A stretch of DNA of 64,000 nucleotides from Crossiella sp. S99.2 (GTDB taxonomy: Bacteria > Actinomycetota > Actinomycetes > Mycobacteriales > Pseudonocardiaceae). Positions 7,685 to 14,952 of the stretch are shown here, piece by piece. Each line of letters opens with the position of its first letter. Positions within the stretch are counted from its first letter, which is position 1. The position numbers and the translations under genes were made by a program. The notes under the pieces were generated by a model. It was not told the DNA's origin, made no database searches, and saw only the letters and a program-made list of their open reading frames with translations. Location: contig NZ_JALMDK010000007.1 in the NCBI RefSeq assembly GCF_023094165.1, positions 3,099-67,098 of the forward strand, read 5' to 3'.

Positions 7685-8742
7685 CGGCACCCCCTCGGCA
7701 CCACCAGGTCCGCGGTCAGCTCGGCCGGGCGGCTCGCCCCGCACAGGGCGAGCACGTGGTCCAGTTCGGTCCGGATCAGCTCGAGTACCTGGCGCACACC
7801 GGATTCCCCGGCCGCGGCCAGTCCCCACAGCACCGGGCGGCCCAGACCGACCGCGGTCGCGCCCAGGGCCAGCGCGATCACCGCGTCGCTGCCGCGGCGC
7901 ACCCCGCCGTCCAGTAGCACCGGGATCTCGCCGTCCACAGTGGACACAATGGGGGGCAGGGCCTCGATGGTGGCCTGGGCGGCGTCGAGCTGGCGGCCGC
8001 CGTGGTTGGACACGATGATCCCGTCCAGTCCGGCTTCCACGGCCAACCGGGCGTCCGCCGGGTGCAGGATTCCCTTGAGCAGCAACGGCAACCGGGTCAG
8101 CGCGCGCAACCTGGCCAGATGCGCCCAGGAGAAGTCGGCGGACATGTCGATCTCCCGTGGACCGCCCGGCAGGTCCTGCATGTTCGCCGTGGTCAACCCG
8201 GCTGGCAGCTCGTGGAAGCCGTTGCGCTGATCGCGTTCCCGCCGCCCGAACACCGGCGAGTCCACGGTGATCACCAGCGCCGAGCAGCCCGCCGCCTCCG
8301 CGCGCCGCACCAGGTGCTCGGTGACCGCCGGATCCCGTTGCAGGTACAGCTGGAACCACACCGCGGCGGCCGGATCCACCGCCCTGGCCGCCGCCGCCAC
8401 CTCGCCGATGGCCACCGTGGCGGCCATGCTGGAGATCAGCACCGCCCCGGCCGCGGCGGTGGCCCGCGCGGTGGCCAGTTCGCCGTCGGGGTGGGCGAGG
8501 CGGTGGAAGGCGGTCGGCGCCACGAACACCGGCAGTGCCGCCAGTGCCCCGGGCAGCATGGTGCGCAGATCGCGGATGTCGTTGCCGCGCAACACCCTGG
8601 GCCGCAGGGCGAGGCGGCCGAAGGCGCGTTCGTTCTCAGCGAGCGCGACCTCCGCGCCCGCCCCGCCGGCGAAGAAGTCGTAGTGCACCGGGTCCAGGCG
8701 CTGGCGTGCCCGCTCGTGCAGCCCGGCCAGCGAGTCGGTCAC
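7678..8742 (-). CDS. FMN-dependent alpha-hydroxy-acid oxidase, 4-hydroxymandelate-oxidase-like
   Basis: A 354-residue TIM-barrel flavoenzyme of the glycolate oxidase/lactate monooxygenase family. Family landmarks are present: APTAFHRLAHPDGE, FQLYLQRD (active-site Tyr), the Arg in GRRERDQRNG, and SNHGGRQLD with the catalytic His and substrate-binding Arg. Its length and GRPVLWGLAAAGE resemble the 4-hydroxymandelate oxidases of hydroxyphenylglycine biosynthesis, which turn 4-hydroxymandelate into 4-hydroxybenzoylformate. No other hydroxyphenylglycine genes lie nearby, so the substrate is uncertain. The GTG start overlaps the stop of the monooxygenase gene by 4 bp (GTGA), and its own stop overlaps the P450 start. 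Confidence 0.87.
   Translation of the reverse strand: MTDSLAGLHERARQRLDPVHYDFFAGGAGAEVALAENERAFGRLALRPRVLRGNDIRDLRTMLPGALAALPVFVAPTAFHRLAHPDGELATARATAAAGAVLISSMAATVAIGEVAAAARAVDPAAAVWFQLYLQRDPAVTEHLVRRAEAAGCSALVITVDSPVFGRRERDQRNGFHELPAGLTTANMQDLPGGPREIDMSADFSWAHLARLRALTRLPLLLKGILHPADARLAVEAGLDGIIVSNHGGRQLDAAQATIEALPPIVSTVDGEIPVLLDGGVRRGSDAVIALALGATAVGLGRPVLWGLAAAGESGVRQVLELIRTELDHVLALCGASRPAELTADLVVPRGCRC
7933..7945. repeat. GTCCACAGTGGAC palindrome copy
   Basis: Perfect copy inside the hydroxy-acid oxidase gene. A related inverted form (GTGGACAGTCCAC) lies near 7039 in the P450 gene. Confidence 0.6.
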
Positions 8743-10325
8743 GGCATGCCCACCTGGGCCGGGGCGAGCTGGCGGCGCAGGAACTCACGCAGCGGGGCCC
8801 GGTGCACCGCCTCGCTGTCCCACTCGTTCTCCAGGTTCTCCGTGATGTGGTGCTCGGCGAGCAGTTCCCCAGCCCGGAAATGTCGCACGACCGGGTGCAG
8901 GTAGCGCGCGTCCAGGCCGCTGGTGTCCTGCTGCGACATCCGGTCGATCTTGATGTCGAACGGGTCCACCTGATCGTGGTCCAGCCCGTATTCCAGGGTC
9001 ACGCTCAAGTAGGAGTCGACCGGGCCGAACTCGCCGCCGGCCACCGCGGTGTGCAGGTGCGCCACCGGCACCTCCTCGGTGAAGCGCAACCTACCGTCCG
9101 GTCGGATGAGCACCGCGTCGCCGAGGAAACCGAAGAGCTGCCACAGCGCCGAGGTGCGGTTGACCCGCTCGATGATCGCGTCGGTGGCCGCCTCGGCGGT
9201 GGGGGAGAGGTCGTGACTGGGCCAGGACTGGTCGTGATGGCGCTGTTCCAGGATGCGGTGCAGGGCGCGCACGCCGTAGCGGAAGCCGTGGATGAACCCG
9301 CTGGTGGACTTCTTGAAGTCGCGGACCTGGGTGATCGTGCCGGCGAAGTGCAGACCGGGCACGTTCACCGACTCCCAGGCGTCGGTCTGCGCCGGGAAAC
9401 GATCGGAAATGGTCAGTTCCGGTCGGCATTCCTGATCAAAAATCGAGGCGTCGAACCGGAAGCCGGTCGCCAGGATCACCCGGTCATAGGAAATTTCCTT
9501 GACCACCTCGTTCACCCTGACAAAGCCCACCCGCACCAGGAACTTCTCCCCATCGCGCCGAATGCTGACAATGCGGCCGTCCAGCAGTGCGTTCTGGGAT
9601 TTGAGCTGGTAGGTGTCCAGGAAGTTGTTGTTCACCGCCCGCAGGTGCCCGACGAAGTGGGTCTGCCAGGCGAACCGCAGTGGCCGCGGTCCGGCCAGAT
9701 GGATCACCGCGGCGGTCTCGATCAGGCTGTCCGCGGTCTCGAACGCGGAGTTCCCGCGACCGATGATCAGCACCTTCTGGCCCACGAAATCCGCCGGATC
9801 GGTGGACACCTCGCCGTAGGGCTCGGCCAGTTCGACCCCGTCGATGTCGGCCGGGATGTGCGGGCGGGACACCCCGGTGGCCATGATGATCCGCTCGGCC
9901 CGGTAGGTGTTGCCGTCACTGTCGGTGGCGACAAAGGCATCCGGCCGGCTGATCCGGGTGATCCGGGTGTTGTGCCTGATCCGGAGCTTGTGCTCGGTGG
10001 CGAAGTCGGCCAGGTAGCGGACCATGTCCTCGGCGTCGGGGAAGTAGCGCGGGGTGTAGCCGGTGAACAGCGGGGAGAACTCGGTGGAGAGCAGCGAGTT
10101 CCAGTCGGTGCGCAGCCGCAGCTCCGGGTCGTCCCAGCCGGTGTGCACCTTGTTGATGGAGATCAGCTTCCGGTGCCGGGGGAAGCGGGCGAAGAACGCG
10201 CCGGGCGCCGCGCCGCCCTCGACGATCAGGTAGTCGCGTCCCGCCTGCTCCAGGAAATACCCCATCTGGAGCCCGGCCGGGCCGCCGCCCACCACCAGGT
10301 ATTCCACCGAACGCTCTTCGGTCAT
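8739..10325 (-). CDS. FAD/NAD(P)-dependent monooxygenase (FMO/FOXRED2-like)
   Basis: A 528-residue two-dinucleotide-fold flavoprotein. The FAD site GGGPAG is at residues 12-17; a second Rossmann motif, GRGNSAFE, follows FVGQKVLII in the middle; and ATGVS plus a later ATGF mark the FAD-domain returns. The overall plan matches class B flavin monooxygenases and the FOXRED2 group, which oxygenate N, S or carbonyl carbon. The ATG at 10325 has GGAG 7 bp upstream. It is the first gene of an operon with the oxidase, the P450 and the antiporter, and is divergent from the AMP-ligase, suggesting a shared small-molecule pathway. Amine N-oxidation (oxime or nitro formation) is a testable guess. Confidence 0.83.
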   Translation of the reverse strand: MTEERSVEYLVVGGGPAGLQMGYFLEQAGRDYLIVEGGAAPGAFFARFPRHRKLISINKVHTGWDDPELRLRTDWNSLLSTEFSPLFTGYTPRYFPDAEDMVRYLADFATEHKLRIRHNTRITRISRPDAFVATDSDGNTYRAERIIMATGVSRPHIPADIDGVELAEPYGEVSTDPADFVGQKVLIIGRGNSAFETADSLIETAAVIHLAGPRPLRFAWQTHFVGHLRAVNNNFLDTYQLKSQNALLDGRIVSIRRDGEKFLVRVGFVRVNEVVKEISYDRVILATGFRFDASIFDQECRPELTISDRFPAQTDAWESVNVPGLHFAGTITQVRDFKKSTSGFIHGFRYGVRALHRILEQRHHDQSWPSHDLSPTAEAATDAIIERVNRTSALWQLFGFLGDAVLIRPDGRLRFTEEVPVAHLHTAVAGGEFGPVDSYLSVTLEYGLDHDQVDPFDIKIDRMSQQDTSGLDARYLHPVVRHFRAGELLAEHHITENLENEWDSEAVHRAPLREFLRRQLAPAQVGMP

Positions 10326-10537
10326 CTGATTTCTCCACTTCCGTGAACAAGATGACGTGCCGGTCCTTTAATAGTCAACAACACCATCCTATCGACACCA
10401 GGTGATCTGGTTCACAGTCTAAAGTAGGTGGCGAAACAAATGGGATCAAGTTACGGAGTGGGCCGATCGGCCCTAATTTCCTGTCGACATTCTGTCGGCT
10501 ATCGGCGGGTGCGGCCGACGGTGGTAGGTGTCGGCTC
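10326..10537. promoter_or_regulatory. divergent promoter region with palindromes
   Basis: This 212-bp gap drives the monooxygenase operon leftward and the AMP-ligase gene rightward. It is noticeably AT-richer than the neighbouring genes. A perfect 14-bp palindrome, GGGCCGATCGGCCC, spans 10460-10473, and a shorter dyad CCAGGTGATCTGG lies near 10400. Either could be an operator. No regulator gene is adjacent. Confidence 0.5.
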
Positions 10538-12031
10538 ATGCGCAGCGGTGTGTACCCCCAGTCCCTGCTGGACGCGCTGGCCGGCGCGCCTGACGCGCCC
10601 GCGTTCGAGCACGGTTCCCGGGTGCTCACCCGCGCCGAACTGCTCGACCTGGTCGGCCGGTTCCGCGGTGGCCTGCGGGCCGCCGGTCTCGGCCGGGGCA
10701 GCGGACTCGGCGTGTCCACCGCCGTCACCCCCGATGCCTTCGCCCTGCACCTGGCCGCGCTGACCCTCGGTTGCCGGGTGCTGGGCCTGCGCCCCGGCCT
10801 GAGTGCCGGCCAGCTTCCGGCCGCGCTGGCCGGCCTGGACGCACTGGTCCTCGACCACACCACCGACACGCCAGACCTACGGACCGCCGCCGGTGACATC
10901 CAGTTCCTGTGCCTGGGACCGGACCTGCTCGGCGGCTACGAGGAACCGGTGGCCACCGGCGACCCGGCGGAGGTCGCGCTGCTCATCCTCACCAGCGGCA
11001 GCACCGGCACACCCAAGCGCGCCGCGCTGACCTACGGCGCGCTGACCACCCAGTGGTCGTGGAATCCCGAGACCTGGACCGCCCCGGCGATCCGGCTGGC
11101 CGAGGCATTCCGCAGGTTCCTGCTGTTCGGCACGTTGAGCAGCGCGGTCATGCAGGAGTTCCTCGGACTGTGCCTATGTTCCGGTGGCACCGCGGTGATC
11201 CCGCAGGGTCTGCCCGACTTCCCCGCGGTGATCGAGGACTTGCGGATCACCGCCAGCATGCTCACCGTCCCGCGCCTGCACCACGTCCTGGACACCTTGC
11301 GCACCAAGGACGTCGACCTCAGCACGCTGCGCGCGCTGATCATCTCCGGGTCACCGCTGGCCCCGCACCGGCTGACCGAGGCATACCAACGCATCGGGCC
11401 CGCGATCCACCAAGCCTACGGTCAGACCGAGATCGGCCTGCTCACCCTGCTGACTCCCACCGACGTCGCCGCCCACCCGGACACCATCCGATCGGTAGGC
11501 AAGCCCTACCCGGCGGTCACCCTGGAGATCCGCGACCCCGAGCACAACCCCGTCCCGGCCGGCACCTCCGGCGAGATCTGGGTGAAGGCCGCCTACCAGA
11601 CGGTCGGCTACTGGAACGACCCCGGGCAAACCAGGGAGATCCTCCAGGACGGCTGGCTCCGCACCCGTGACCTGGGCCGCCTCGACGAGCACGGCTACCT
11701 GTACCTGACCGGACGGGCCCGAGATGTGGTGATCGTCAACGCGATCATCCACTACGCGGGCGCGATCGAGCAGGCACTGGCGAGCCATCCGGACGTGGAT
11801 CAGGCGTATGTGGTGGGGGCGCCGGATGAGCGGACGGGGGAGGCGGCGCACGCGTTCGTGGTGCCGGTGCGGGGGCGGGTGCCGGACCTGGCCGCGTTGC
11901 GGGCGCGGGTGGCGGCGGAACTGGGGGCGGCGGCGGTGCCGGCGACCATCTCGGTGCGGGAGTCGGTGCCGGTGGCGGCCAGTGACAAGCCGGACAAGCG
12001 GGCGTTGCTCACGGAGTTGCCGAGGCACTGA
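10538..12031 (+). CDS. stand-alone AMP-dependent acyl-CoA synthetase/ligase
   Basis: A 497-residue member of the ANL adenylate-forming superfamily, which activates a carboxylic acid as acyl-AMP and passes it to CoA, a carrier protein or an amine. Core motifs are all present: A3 LTSGSTGTPKRA, A5 YGQTE, A7/A8 GWLRTRDLG and the catalytic Lys in SDKPDKRALL near the C-terminus. No carrier-protein domain or neighbouring carrier gene is visible. It is divergent from the monooxygenase operon and probably activates or consumes its aromatic acid product. The ATG at 10538 has only a weak site (AGGTG). Confidence 0.85.
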   Translation: MRSGVYPQSLLDALAGAPDAPAFEHGSRVLTRAELLDLVGRFRGGLRAAGLGRGSGLGVSTAVTPDAFALHLAALTLGCRVLGLRPGLSAGQLPAALAGLDALVLDHTTDTPDLRTAAGDIQFLCLGPDLLGGYEEPVATGDPAEVALLILTSGSTGTPKRAALTYGALTTQWSWNPETWTAPAIRLAEAFRRFLLFGTLSSAVMQEFLGLCLCSGGTAVIPQGLPDFPAVIEDLRITASMLTVPRLHHVLDTLRTKDVDLSTLRALIISGSPLAPHRLTEAYQRIGPAIHQAYGQTEIGLLTLLTPTDVAAHPDTIRSVGKPYPAVTLEIRDPEHNPVPAGTSGEIWVKAAYQTVGYWNDPGQTREILQDGWLRTRDLGRLDEHGYLYLTGRARDVVIVNAIIHYAGAIEQALASHPDVDQAYVVGAPDERTGEAAHAFVVPVRGRVPDLAALRARVAAELGAAAVPATISVRESVPVAASDKPDKRALLTELPRH

Positions 12032-12051
12032 GCTGCGGCGGATCGCGTCCC

Positions 12052-12067
12052 TACCGACCGGTCGGGC
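12052..12067. repeat. TACCGACCGGTCGGgc palindrome copy, past AMP-ligase stop
   Basis: 14 of 16 positions match the dispersed motif. It lies 20 bp beyond the AMP-ligase stop codon, a place where a terminator would be expected. Confidence 0.55.
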
Positions 12068-12149
12068 GGGGTGCGGAAACCGGCTGCGGAGGCATGACGC
12101 CGCCGGGCATGATCCGGGAGTGCAGCGAATCGAGCGGCCGCCGACTGAG

Positions 12150-12325
12150 GCGCACACCCTGTTGCTGCCGGAGACCGAGTGCCTACCGGATGGTTGGCGG
12201 CGTTGCCTGATCGGTTTCCTCGCGCCGGAACTCCTGCGGCCGCACCTGCGCGCGGGGCCAGGATGCCGGTGCTGGAAGGTCCCCGGACCGTGGCCACCGC
12301 GGACATCGAGATCGTCCTCGACTAG
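12150..12325 (+). pseudogene. possible gene remnant
   Basis: Coding-like text without a usable start: LLLPETECLPDGWRRCLIG and FLAPELLRPHLRAG in one frame, then MPVLEGPRTVATADIEIVLD in another, ending at TAG 12323-12325. The two parts read naturally if joined by one frameshift near 12260. I do not recognise the family. The rest of 12032-12649 holds palindromes and a tiny minus-strand ORF. Confidence 0.25.
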
Positions 12326-12370
12326 CGGTTCCGTTGTGTCGCAGGCTGTCTAGCCGGAGTGGACACGGAT

Positions 12371-12398
12371 GATCCCACCTGGCGACACAGGTGGGATC
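12371..12398. terminator. 11-bp perfect stem-loop
   Basis: GATCCCACCTG (12371-12381) pairs with CAGGTGGGATC (12388-12398) around a 6-base loop. It could end rightward transcription from the AMP-ligase or leftward transcription from the small ORF at 12530-12420. There is no U-tract. Confidence 0.55.
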
Positions 12399-12419
12399 CA
12401 GTGGCGTGCGATGGCCGGG

Positions 12420-12530
12420 TCAGTCGATCAGGGCTCGGAGTTCTTCCAGGCTCATGGTCAGGGTGTCCTCCATGGGCGTCGGCGCCGGGGCGGAGGGGAT
12501 GGGCTGGGGGTCGGAAACAGGCTGTGACAT
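12420..12530 (-). CDS. 36-residue leader-like small ORF
   Basis: A minus-strand ORF from ATG 12530 to TGA 12420, too short for usual gene callers. The N-terminal half is Pro-rich (SDPQPIPSAPAPTP); the C-terminal half, DTLTMSLEELRALID, has the acidic, Leu-spaced helical look of RiPP leader peptides. It ends right there, with no core peptide, and there is no modification enzyme nearby. No convincing ribosome binding site is seen. It is followed 22 bp later by a perfect stem-loop. It may be a real small protein, a decayed RiPP precursor or chance. Confidence 0.3.
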   Translation of the reverse strand: MSQPVSDPQPIPSAPAPTPMEDTLTMSLEELRALID

Positions 12531-12649
12531 GGCGAGCACTTTATGACGTTCGCGGCGTCGGCGGAACCGGCTGCCCGGATGGTGTGACAGACGAGATCAT
12601 CACCGTTTCCAAACAGGTTCCACACACCGGTCGGCGAGCATCCCCCGAC

Positions 12650-13684
12650 ATGACGAACTTCGAGTTCCGGGGGCGGTCGCGGACCGTGGCCATCGCCCTG
12701 CTTGCCTTGGGCGCGAGCCTGATCAGCCCGGTCGCCACCGCGGCGCCGGGGGAGGTGCTGGTGCAGGATCTCGCCCAGTCCGCCGCCGAACAACAGGCCG
12801 TGCGCGACTACTGGACGCCGGAGCGGATCGCCCGCCTGGAGGTCGGGGATCCCGGGCCGGGCGGGCCGCCGGAGAACGGGCCGGACGGAGCGAGCGTGGC
12901 CCCGGGCACCGCCCTCGACCGAACGGTCGGTCGGCTCTTCTTCGTCGGGCGCGGCGAGGACTCCAGCTGCACCGCCACCCTGGTGCGCTCGGCCAACCGC
13001 GACACCCTGGTCACCGGCGGGCACTGCGTGCACTCCGCGGACCTGCTCGGGCGGGACCCGCAGTGGCACGAGAAGGTGTTGTGGGCGCCCGGATTCCGGG
13101 ACAACACCATGCCCAACGGCGCGTTCGTGGCCCGCAGCCTTCTCATCCACCGCACCTGGCGGGAGGACGACCAGCAAAGCAACTTCGACCAGGCCTTCGT
13201 GGTGCTCGGGCCGGATGCCCAGGGACGCAAGGCCGAGGACGGGGTGATCGCGCAGAACCTGGCGATCGGACTGCCGGGCGGACTGCCCGCGACCGAGTTC
13301 GGGTACCCGAGGGCCGCCCGCAAGCCGGGGCACCAGGGACGGCCGGAGTTCACCGGGATGCGCCCGGCCCGGTGCTGGGGCACACCGCGACGTGATCTCG
13401 GTAGCGCCGAATGGCCCTCCTCGCCGGACATGTGGGGCGTCGGCTGCGATATGGGCGGTGGGGCCAGTGGCGGGCCGCGGATCGCCCTGCTCAACGACAA
13501 GCTCGGCCTGGGCGCCGTGGTCGGCGTCAACACCCAGGGTGGCTACCTCGACGGCAAGGGCAACAGGTGCGAGTCGCCGAAGCCGGGGCAGCAGCCAGCG
13601 CCCGGGTGCGCGCGGTTCCTGACCGGGCCGCAGTTCACCCCGGAGATCACCGGCAAGCTCTACGCCAGCGCCTCGCACCGCTGA
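12650..13684 (+). CDS. secreted trypsin-like serine peptidase
   Basis: A 344-residue exported protease. The start at 12650 gives a good signal peptide (SRTVAIALLALGASLISP, then ATAAPG). The propeptide carries DYWTPERIA, the same motif as in the protease at 3733. Triad candidates are His in TGGHCV, Asp in SNFDQAFVV and Ser in GGGASGGP, where Ala replaces the Asp of GDSGGP. No clear Shine-Dalgarno sequence precedes the ATG. Extra Cys residues in GVGCDM and GNRCES may form disulfides. A copy of the dispersed palindrome, degenerate at the ends, is embedded at 12917-12932 and encodes DRTVG. Confidence 0.85.
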   Translation: MTNFEFRGRSRTVAIALLALGASLISPVATAAPGEVLVQDLAQSAAEQQAVRDYWTPERIARLEVGDPGPGGPPENGPDGASVAPGTALDRTVGRLFFVGRGEDSSCTATLVRSANRDTLVTGGHCVHSADLLGRDPQWHEKVLWAPGFRDNTMPNGAFVARSLLIHRTWREDDQQSNFDQAFVVLGPDAQGRKAEDGVIAQNLAIGLPGGLPATEFGYPRAARKPGHQGRPEFTGMRPARCWGTPRRDLGSAEWPSSPDMWGVGCDMGGGASGGPRIALLNDKLGLGAVVGVNTQGGYLDGKGNRCESPKPGQQPAPGCARFLTGPQFTPEITGKLYASASHR

Positions 13685-13759
13685 TCACGGCGGGTTTCCG
13701 CCGCCCTGGTAACGCGTGCCGTGTCCCGTGTCCCGCGGGGCACGGTTTCGCGCCGGGTG

Positions 13760-13813
13760 TTGACAGCGAGCCCGCCCGCTCCCAAGAATGCGTTTTCCAC
13801 GATCCTATACGAT
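13760..13813 (+). promoter_or_regulatory. promoter and GntR-type operator of the carbohydrate operon
   Basis: TTGACA (13760-13765) and AAGAAT (13784-13789) are separated by 18 bp. Just downstream, ATCCTATACGAT (13802-13813) is a dyad with 10 of 12 symmetric positions and a TATA centre, the form favoured by FCD-type GntR regulators. A GntR/FCD gene closes the same gene run at 25713. An operator right after the -10 box fits repression relieved by a sugar acid. The regulator-operator link is inference. Confidence 0.5.
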
Positions 13814-13838
13814 CCATGGAGAACGGTGGGAGCTGCGA

Positions 13839-14927
13839 GTGGCGACGGTGCGCAAGGCGGCGGCGTTCCTGGTCGAGCTTGAGGTGGAGCGGGTGCGCAC
13901 CGACGCGGTGCAGGCGTTCCGGGCCCAGGAGACCGTGTTCGTGGAGATCACCACCGAGGACGGCGCGGTCGGGCTGGGCTACAGCTACACCATCGGCACC
14001 GGCGGCTCCGCGGTGCTCGCCTTGTTGCGCGATCACCTGTTGCCGCAGCTGGAAGGCGTCGACACCCGGCTGATCGAGTCGTTGTGGCAGCAGCTGTTCG
14101 CCTCCACCCGCGCCACCACGGTCGGCGCGATCACCTCCCTGGCCCTGGCCGCGGTGGACACCGCGCTGTGGGACCTGCGCTGTCTGCGGGCCGGGGAACC
14201 GTTGTGGCGCATGGCCGGCGGCTTCCGCTCCCGGGTGCCCGCCTACGACACCGAGGGCGGCTGGCTGCACCTGAGCCCGGACGAGCTGGTCGCCGGGGCG
14301 GTCGCGGCGGCCGCGGCCGGGTGGCGCGGGGTCAAGGTCAAGGTGGGCAAGCCCAACGCCGCCGAGGACCTGGCGAGGTTGCGGGCGGTGCGGGCCGCGG
14401 TCGGGCCGGAGTTCGCGCTCATGGTGGACGCCAACCAGTCGATGACCGCGGCCGAGGCGATCCGGCGGGCCCGGCTGTTCGAGCAGGTGGACCTGGGCTG
14501 GCTGGAGGAACCACTGCCCGCCGACGACCTGGCCGGGCACGAGCGGCTGGCCGCCGCGACCAGCATCCCGATCGCCGTGGGCGAATCGCTGTACTCGATC
14601 GCCCAGTTCCGCGAGTACCTGCAGCGCGGCGCGGCCGGGATCGTGCAGGTGGACGTGGCCCGGATCGGCGGGATCACCCCGTGGCTCAAGGTGGCGCATC
14701 TGGCCGAGGCGTTCAACGTGGCCGTGTGCCCGCACTTCCTGATGGAACTGCACGTGAGCCTGGCCGCGGCGGTGCCCAATGGCCGCTACGTCGAGCACAT
14801 CCCGCAGTTGCGGGCGATCACCACGGCGGAGCTGACCATTGTGGACGGTCACGCGGTCGCGCCGGAGACCCCTGGCCTGGGCATCGCCTGGGACCGGGAT
14901 GCCATGGACGATCTGCGGATCGCCTGA
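13839..14927 (+). CDS. enolase-superfamily sugar-acid dehydratase (mandelate racemase group)
   Basis: About 362 residues with the enolase capping domain and a TIM barrel. Catalytic landmarks are the KVKV lysine pair, metal ligands Asp (VDANQ), Glu (WLEEP) and Glu (VGES), and a His in CPHFLM. This is the mandelate racemase/muconate-lactonising layout used by acid-sugar dehydratases. I start at GTG 13839, preceded by GGGAG; an in-frame ATG at 13788 would lie in the -10 box and ahead of the operator. It leads an operon of glycosidases and sugar transport genes, so a hexonate or pentonate such as fuconate, galactonate or arabinonate is the likely substrate, but the exact acid cannot be read from sequence. 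Confidence 0.82.
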   Translation: MATVRKAAAFLVELEVERVRTDAVQAFRAQETVFVEITTEDGAVGLGYSYTIGTGGSAVLALLRDHLLPQLEGVDTRLIESLWQQLFASTRATTVGAITSLALAAVDTALWDLRCLRAGEPLWRMAGGFRSRVPAYDTEGGWLHLSPDELVAGAVAAAAAGWRGVKVKVGKPNAAEDLARLRAVRAAVGPEFALMVDANQSMTAAEAIRRARLFEQVDLGWLEEPLPADDLAGHERLAAATSIPIAVGESLYSIAQFREYLQRGAAGIVQVDVARIGGITPWLKVAHLAEAFNVAVCPHFLMELHVSLAAAVPNGRYVEHIPQLRAITTAELTIVDGHAVAPETPGLGIAWDRDAMDDLRIA

Positions 14928-14952
14928 CCCAGCGCGGCGAAAGGGCGAGGAC

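Noticed and set aside
7678..8742. Part of a glycopeptide/hydroxyphenylglycine cluster
   Set aside because: Only the oxidase resembles that pathway; no hydroxymandelate synthase, transaminase or NRPS gene is in the window.
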